From Chiua virens (taxonomy: Eukaryota; Basidiomycota; Agaricomycetes; Boletales; Boletaceae), in the NCBI GenBank assembly GCA_019787685.1, contig JAHNUO010000007.1:1612001-1676000 (forward strand): DNA of 64,000 nucleotides, written 5' to 3'. A program made the position numbers and the translations under genes. The notes under the pieces were generated by a model that worked only from the letters and a program-made list of their open reading frames with translations, was not told the origin of the DNA and searched no databases. Each line of letters begins with the position of its first letter. The first letter of the stretch is position 1. Below are positions 59,737-64,000 of the stretch, one piece after another.

Positions 59737-60966
59737 TTGAACCCCACCTGGACCCTCCAGGCATCCCATACTCCGTTGTCTGATCTATCTGATGAAAACC
59801 CTGAACCCTCGACCCCACTTTCTGAACCTCAGGAAGCAGACCTCGACATCAACGTCGAACACCTTGACTCGGAAGACGAAACTCAACAACTAGCTGACCG
59901 TCTTCATCAATCACTTGACATCCCCGCCCTTGCCACCTTCGCGTCCCCTACGACCCCACGAAGGCCGAATCCCGGACCACCATCTATCCGGAACCCAAAC
60001 CCATCCATTGTACCACCACCTGTACGGTTTCAACAAACCACGACAACCACCTCGACCAACATGTCTAACAAGGCAGTTGAACTTCATCTTGGAAAACCCG
60101 CCGCCTTCAACGCCTCCTATGATCGCGCCATACCCTGGCTCAACGACGTAGCCACCTACCTCTTCGTGAACGAAGATGTCTACAACACCGAAAACAAACG
60201 AGTTGCATTCGCACTCTCTTTCATGACCAAGGGATCTGCCTTGACTTGGGCCGACACGTTCCGCGCCAAATCCATCAGCACAAGATCCTTTGGTACTTGG
60301 GCCGACTGGCAGACGGAGTTCCGAAAGGACTTCGAACACCACGACACCAAAGGCGACGCTATCGCCTGGCTCTCCACCACCCGAACCACCAAGAACGAGG
60401 ACGTTCCCTCGTATATCTCCTCCTTCCGCAACAAAGTCGTCACTGCTGGACTCGCCGGCTCTGACTCCGTTCTCATCAACTTCTTCGCTGCGGGCCTCCC
60501 ACCTTCCCTCATGAGGCGCATCCAAGGGATGGATATGGTCCCTACCACCATCGACAAGTGGTATACCCAGGCCATTCATTTCAAAACTCAATGGGAGCGC
60601 GCCGACGAAATCGCCCGCCGCAACAAGAAGCCTACCACCGCCATCGTTTACCACGACAACCCCCCTCGCAAGAAGGAGCGAGACCCAGACGCCATGGACG
60701 TAGACGCCATCTATGTTCCAAAGATGACTGAAGCTGAGCGAAAGCGATGCTTCGACCAAAAACTCTGTTTCCGCTGCCGCAAACCCGGGCATCAAACGTC
60801 CGCCTGCACGGCATTCTCAAATAAGAACCCGCCGTCGTCCTCCTCCAAGAAGGTCAGGAAAACCGCCCCAAAACCTGAACCTGTTCCCCCCTTAATAGAG
60901 ATAGAGGAGGATGATGAGGACGCCATGAGCGTCAACAAGGTGACCACTCCGGTCACGGGTTTTTAA
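59737..60966 (+). CDS. gag: Gag polyprotein of Gypsy element
   Basis: The frame is open from about 59713. It encodes an acidic, Pro-rich head, a retrotransposon Gag domain (LNDVATYLFVN, GSALTWADTF, WADWQTEFRKDF, VPSYISSFRNKVVTAGL, NFFAAGLPPSLMRRI) and a CCHC zinc knuckle CFRCRKPGHQTSAC (C-x2-C-x4-H-x4-C). It ends TTT TAA at 60966. The first in-frame ATG is at 60061 (MSNKAVEL), after the acidic head, so either translation starts there, a non-AUG start is used, or the original ATG has been lost. The coordinates show the open coding frame. Gag packages the RNA into virus-like particles. Confidence 0.8.
   Translation: MNPTWTLQASHTPLSDLSDENPEPSTPLSEPQEADLDINVEHLDSEDETQQLADRLHQSLDIPALATFASPTTPRRPNPGPPSIRNPNPSIVPPPVRFQQTTTTTSTNMSNKAVELHLGKPAAFNASYDRAIPWLNDVATYLFVNEDVYNTENKRVAFALSFMTKGSALTWADTFRAKSISTRSFGTWADWQTEFRKDFEHHDTKGDAIAWLSTTRTTKNEDVPSYISSFRNKVVTAGLAGSDSVLINFFAAGLPPSLMRRIQGMDMVPTTIDKWYTQAIHFKTQWERADEIARRNKKPTTAIVYHDNPPRKKERDPDAMDVDAIYVPKMTEAERKRCFDQKLCFRCRKPGHQTSACTAFSNKNPPSSSSKKVRKTAPKPEPVPPLIEIEEDDEDAMSVNKVTTPVTGF
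60957..60963 (+). promoter_or_regulatory. Putative -1 ribosomal frameshift site at gag stop
   Basis: In the Gag frame the end reads ACG GGT TTT TAA. The heptamer G GGT TTT has the form X XXY YYZ and directly precedes the stop. The -1 frame is open from here without a stop through 61044 into protease. This is the known layout for making Gag-Pol by -1 slippage. A downstream RNA structure has not been tested. Confidence 0.55.
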
Positions 60967-61043
60967 GGAGGAAGACCGATTCGACGCCGGTATCTTCCCA
61001 TTCTCGTACCCATGTACTAGTAGCTGAACTTTCGTCCCAATCT

Positions 61044-63861
61044 ATGCAAATTCCCGTTAGATTGAACGCTACTGCTACCTCTCAAGACATCGACACCCGC
61101 GCCCTCATTGACTCTGGGGCCGGAATCAACTGCATCGACTGGCACTTTGTCCAGAAACACAGGTTCCCAAAGGATCGCCTTCCAAAACCTATCCCAGTGA
61201 GGAACGTTGACTCCACGGCAAACAAGAACGGCGACATCAAGTTCACCACAACCCTCCGGATTGCTCTTGGCAGAGTACTCCAGCGAATAAAGTTCCACGT
61301 TATCCACTGCGGTTCTGAAAATGTCATCCTTGGACTCCCTTGGCTCAAGGCAACCAACCCAGTCATCGATTGGGTAGCCAAAACCATCACCATATCCGCT
61401 CCAGAACCCGACCTTCCCCCCATCACTACCGACGAACCCAAACACTCCACCAGACTCGCTCACCCACCTCCCATCCGTCCTGTTCGCCACCTCGACGTCG
61501 ATCCCATCTGGGATGGCAAACTCTACGACTACCTTGGCACTGAAACTGGGCACCGTTTCACGACCCAATCTGTGCAACACTCTGTCAACCGCGTCATGTG
61601 CGCAGGACAACGCTTCGTTTGGACCACTCAACCCGAGAACCTCACCAATGCTACCGCCCTCGCGGCCACAGCAAAGAAACCCAAGGTTACTCTCCCTTCG
61701 GAATACGCGGAATTCGAATCCGTCTTCGCGAAGGAACCCTTCAATCAGATGCCCCCACCGAGGTCCTGTGACCACGAGATCCATCTGAAAGACACCTTTG
61801 TACCCAAGGTCGGTAAGGTCTACCCCTTATCCCCAGATGAGCGCAAGGCCACCGACGACTTCATCGATGAACACCTTGCCAATGGCAAGATACGCCCCTT
61901 GAACTCCCCTCAGGCCTCTCCCTTCTTCTTCATCAAAAAGAAGGATGGCAAACTCCGTCCTTGTCAAGATTACCGCTATGTTAACGAACATACCGTTCGC
62001 GACGCCTACCCCCTTCCCCTCATCTCCGACCTCGTCGACAAGCTAAAGGACGCCAAACTGTTCACCAAGTTTGATGTCCGATGGGGTTACAACAACATTC
62101 GTATCAAGGACGGACACCAATGGAAAGCCGCCTTCATTACCCACCGCGGCCTCTTCGAACCCACGGTCATGTTCTTCGGACTAACCAACTCCCCTGCGAC
62201 GTTCCAATGCTTCATGAACGACTCCTTCCGTGACATGATCACCGAAGGATGGCTCATTATCTACATGGACGACCTTCTCATCTTCTCTGAAGACGAAGCC
62301 ACCCATACCGAACGTACCAAGCGTGTTCTCACCCGCATGAAGGAACTAGACCTTCACTTGAAACTTGAAAAATGCCACTTCGCCACAACCGAAGTAGAAT
62401 ACCTTGGCATGATCGCTCGACCAGGTGAACTCGCCATGGACCCTGCGAAAGTGGCTGGAATCGCAGAATGGCCAACCCCTACTAAGCTCAAGGACGTATG
62501 ATCGTTCATGGGCTTCGCCAATTTCTACAGACGGTTCATCCCCGACTATTCCACCATCGCCAGACCCCTCGTCGATCTCACAAAGAAAGATGCCCCTTGG
62601 ACTTGGGGACCTTCCCAGGTCTCCGCCTTTGAACGCCTCAAAAAGGCTTTTACCATGGATCCCGTACTCCGGTTTCCTGACTCCTCCCGACCCTTCGCCA
62701 TCGCCACCGACGCTTCAAAATATGCCACGGGCGGTGTTCTCCTCCAGACCGACACAAACGGGGACTGGAAACCTTGCTCCTACCTTTCCCAGTCATTCAA
62801 CGCTGCAGAAAGAAACTATGACATCTATGATCGAGAACTCCTCGCGGTCATTCGATCCCTCAAAGCTTGGCGCCACCACCTCCGTGGCAGCGCACACCCT
62901 GTAACGGTCTTCTCTGACCACAAGAACCTGACGTACTTCCGTCAACCACAAAACCTGAACCGCCAGCAAGCTCGCTGGCTCCTCGACCTCGCCGACTTCG
63001 ACCTAACCTTCTCTCACGTTCCTGGCAAACTCCTCGACGGCCCGGATGCACTCTCCCGCCGCCCCGATCACATCTCTTCCGACTCTGACAATGAAAACGT
63101 CACACTCCTACCGGATGACGTATTCGTCAACCTTGTCACCTTAGATCTGCAATCCTTGATCGCCAAGTCTTTGGCCACGGATCCGTTGGTCCTAGACACC
63201 TTGAACGCCCTGGATGGTGGCCTTCCAACTTCTTTCCGGGCACGTCTCTCCGACTGGAAATACGACGCTGGCGTCCTGACTTACCAGGGCCGCGTTTACG
63301 TTCCCCCAAACCTCGAACTCCGTCAGCAGATCGTCGCCTGTCACCACGACTCCCACTCCGCTGGACACCCCGGATACTTGAAAACCCGCCAACTCGTCAC
63401 CGCCAAGTTCTGGTGGCCGGGCCTCACCTCCTTTGTCCGCTCTTACGTGTCGGGTTGTGCTGGCTGCCAACAGCACAAGGTCAACACCCACCCGACTACA
63501 CCCCCTCTGTCTCCGATCCCCTCCGCTTGCTCGTCCCTTCCAGAACGTATCTGTGGATCTTATCACGGATCTCCCTGTTTCCGCAGAAGGCTATGATTCT
63601 CTCATGGTCATGGTCGACCACGGCCTTACAAAGGGGGTAATTTTGTGCCCCACTGTGAAAACCGCCGATTTGGCAGGTATAGCCTGTCTCTTTTTCCACA
63701 AGGTATACATGCGATTCAGCCTCTACGACAAAATCATCTCCGACCGTGGCCCGCAATTCGCCTCCGCCTTCGCGAAGGAGCTCTCCTGGCTCGTCGGATA
63801 CCGCCTCTCCCTGTCCACCGCCTACCATCCCCAATCAGATGGTGAGATGGAACGTGTTAAC
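61044..63861 (+). pseudogene. pol: Pol polyprotein: PR, RT, RNase H, integrase
   Basis: The frame is open from the frameshift site. Protease: ALIDSGAGINCID and VILGLPWLKATNPVIDW. Reverse transcriptase: LRPCQDYRYVNEHTV, FTKFDVRWGYNNIRI, FFGLTNSPATFQ, and IIYMDDLLIFSED with the YMDD site. RNase H: FAIATDASKYATGGVL, YDRELLAVIRSLKAW. Integrase: an HHCC finger (HHDSHSAGHPGYLKT ... CAGCQQHK), then SVDLITDLP, IISDRGPQF and the Glu in GEMERVN. Damage: a TGA at 62499 between LKDV and SFMGFANFYRRF, where CGA (Arg) is expected, and a one-base frame change near 63520-63540 before ARPFQNVSVDL. From 63862 the frame runs into a second LTR, so the integrase C-terminus is missing. Confidence 0.85.
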
Positions 63862-64000
63862 TGTTACAATTTCTTTCTTTCGTCTCGCTTGTACTTCTTC
63901 ACTACACTCGATACCTAGGTATCTTCGTACGTTCATCCGTACGCTGTCCTTTCCATACTTGTATCTCCGCACCGGCCTCACCCGGATGCTTACGTTCTTC
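63862..64000 (+). repeat. Second LTR copy, partial at window edge
   Basis: Starts TGTTACAATTTCTTTC exactly after the integrase residues ERVN and follows the 5' LTR to the window end (common blocks actcgatacctaggtatctt and cccggatgcttacgttcttc). By eye about 20 of 139 bases differ from the first LTR. The five bases before it are TTAAC, not GGTCC. Confidence 0.85.

Larger units (their letters stand above)
58884..64000 (+). mobile_element. Ty3/Gypsy LTR retrotransposon, interrupted
   Basis: Order: LTR (58884-59655), Gag, protease, reverse transcriptase, RNase H, integrase. This is the Ty3/Gypsy (Metaviridae) order, since integrase follows RNase H. It sits inside a KDZ transposase gene. From 63862 a second, diverged LTR of the same type starts within the integrase and runs off the window, so the 3' part of the element is either beyond a nested insertion or deleted. 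Confidence 0.85.

Noticed and set aside
59911..60795. A 294-codon open frame on the minus strand opposite Gag
   Set aside because: It is the antisense shadow of the Gag domain, rich in Gly/Val/Glu from the GC bias of the sense codons, with no motif of its own.
61017..61784. A 255-codon minus-strand frame opposite Pol
   Set aside because: Antisense shadow of the protease and linker region.
1..64000. tRNA, rRNA, riboswitch or CRISPR features
   Set aside because: No box-B-like sequence in a cloverleaf context, no rRNA core sequence and no regular short repeat-spacer array was seen on either strand.

Overview
The window comes from the nuclear genome of a mushroom-forming basidiomycete (Agaricomycetes). 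Host genes are cut by many short introns (about 45-60 bp, GT...AG). The gene families are typical of that class: an Hsp70-like ATPase, a sacsin-like DUF3684 protein, a HET/TPR protein, secreted amidases, F-box/LRR proteins, and the DUF6698 and DUF6532 families. KDZ (Plavaka-like) transposases and a Ty3/Gypsy retroelement are also present. No rRNA, tRNA or CRISPR array was recognised. All spliced models were built by eye from splice consensus, frame continuity and family knowledge; no search was run.

Layout. 0.25-3.2 kb (+): an Hsp70-type nucleotide-binding domain fused in frame to a long coiled-coil module. 3.9-6.6 kb (+): a membrane-anchored histidine acid phosphatase. 7.3-11.2 kb (-): recyclin-1 (F-box plus Sec10-like), with a decayed copy of its last exon just downstream and start codons only 36 bp from the divergent DUS3 gene (11.2-13.7 kb, +). 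15.8-16.6 kb (+): a small secreted, very hydrophobic, cysteine-free protein behind a TATA box. 17.4-23.6 kb (-): a DUF3684 protein with an N-terminal GHKL ATPase and a C-terminal HEIAH motif. 24.4-24.6 kb: a MITE-like inverted-repeat element. 24.9-28.4 kb (-): a decayed HET/TPR gene. 28.8-34.5 kb (+): two tandem amidases and a third, dead copy. 34.7-38.1 kb: hot-dog thioesterase (+), PQ-loop membrane protein (-) and mitochondrial [2Fe-2S] ferredoxin (+). 39.7-40.9 kb (+): an uncharacterised conserved protein.

From about 41 kb the window becomes rich in transposons. A KDZ transposase and a companion coiled-coil ORF lie at 41.4-45.9 kb (-), followed by an F-box protein (46.6-47.5 kb, -), a GC-rich minisatellite, a DUF6698 gene (48.1-49.5 kb, +) and an MFS anion transporter (51.0-53.5 kb, +). 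A second KDZ cassette lies at 54.9-58.9 kb: a DUF6532 ORF and a coiled-coil ORF on (-), and a zinc-finger KDZ transposase on (+). That transposase carries a stop and a frameshift and is cut by a Ty3/Gypsy element at 58,884. The Gypsy element has a 772-bp LTR, Gag, a probable -1 frameshift site at the Gag stop, and Pol with one nonsense codon and one frame change. A second, diverged LTR begins inside the integrase at 63,862, so the right end shows transposon within transposon.

How the genes relate. The housekeeping genes (RCY1, DUS3, ferredoxin, thioesterase, PQ-loop) are packed, often as divergent pairs sharing short promoters. Accessory genes (amidases, HET/TPR, secreted protein) show duplication and decay. 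The most unusual items are the Hsp70-coiled-coil fusion, the KDZ cassettes with companion ORFs, and the GGGTTTT-TAA gag/pol junction.
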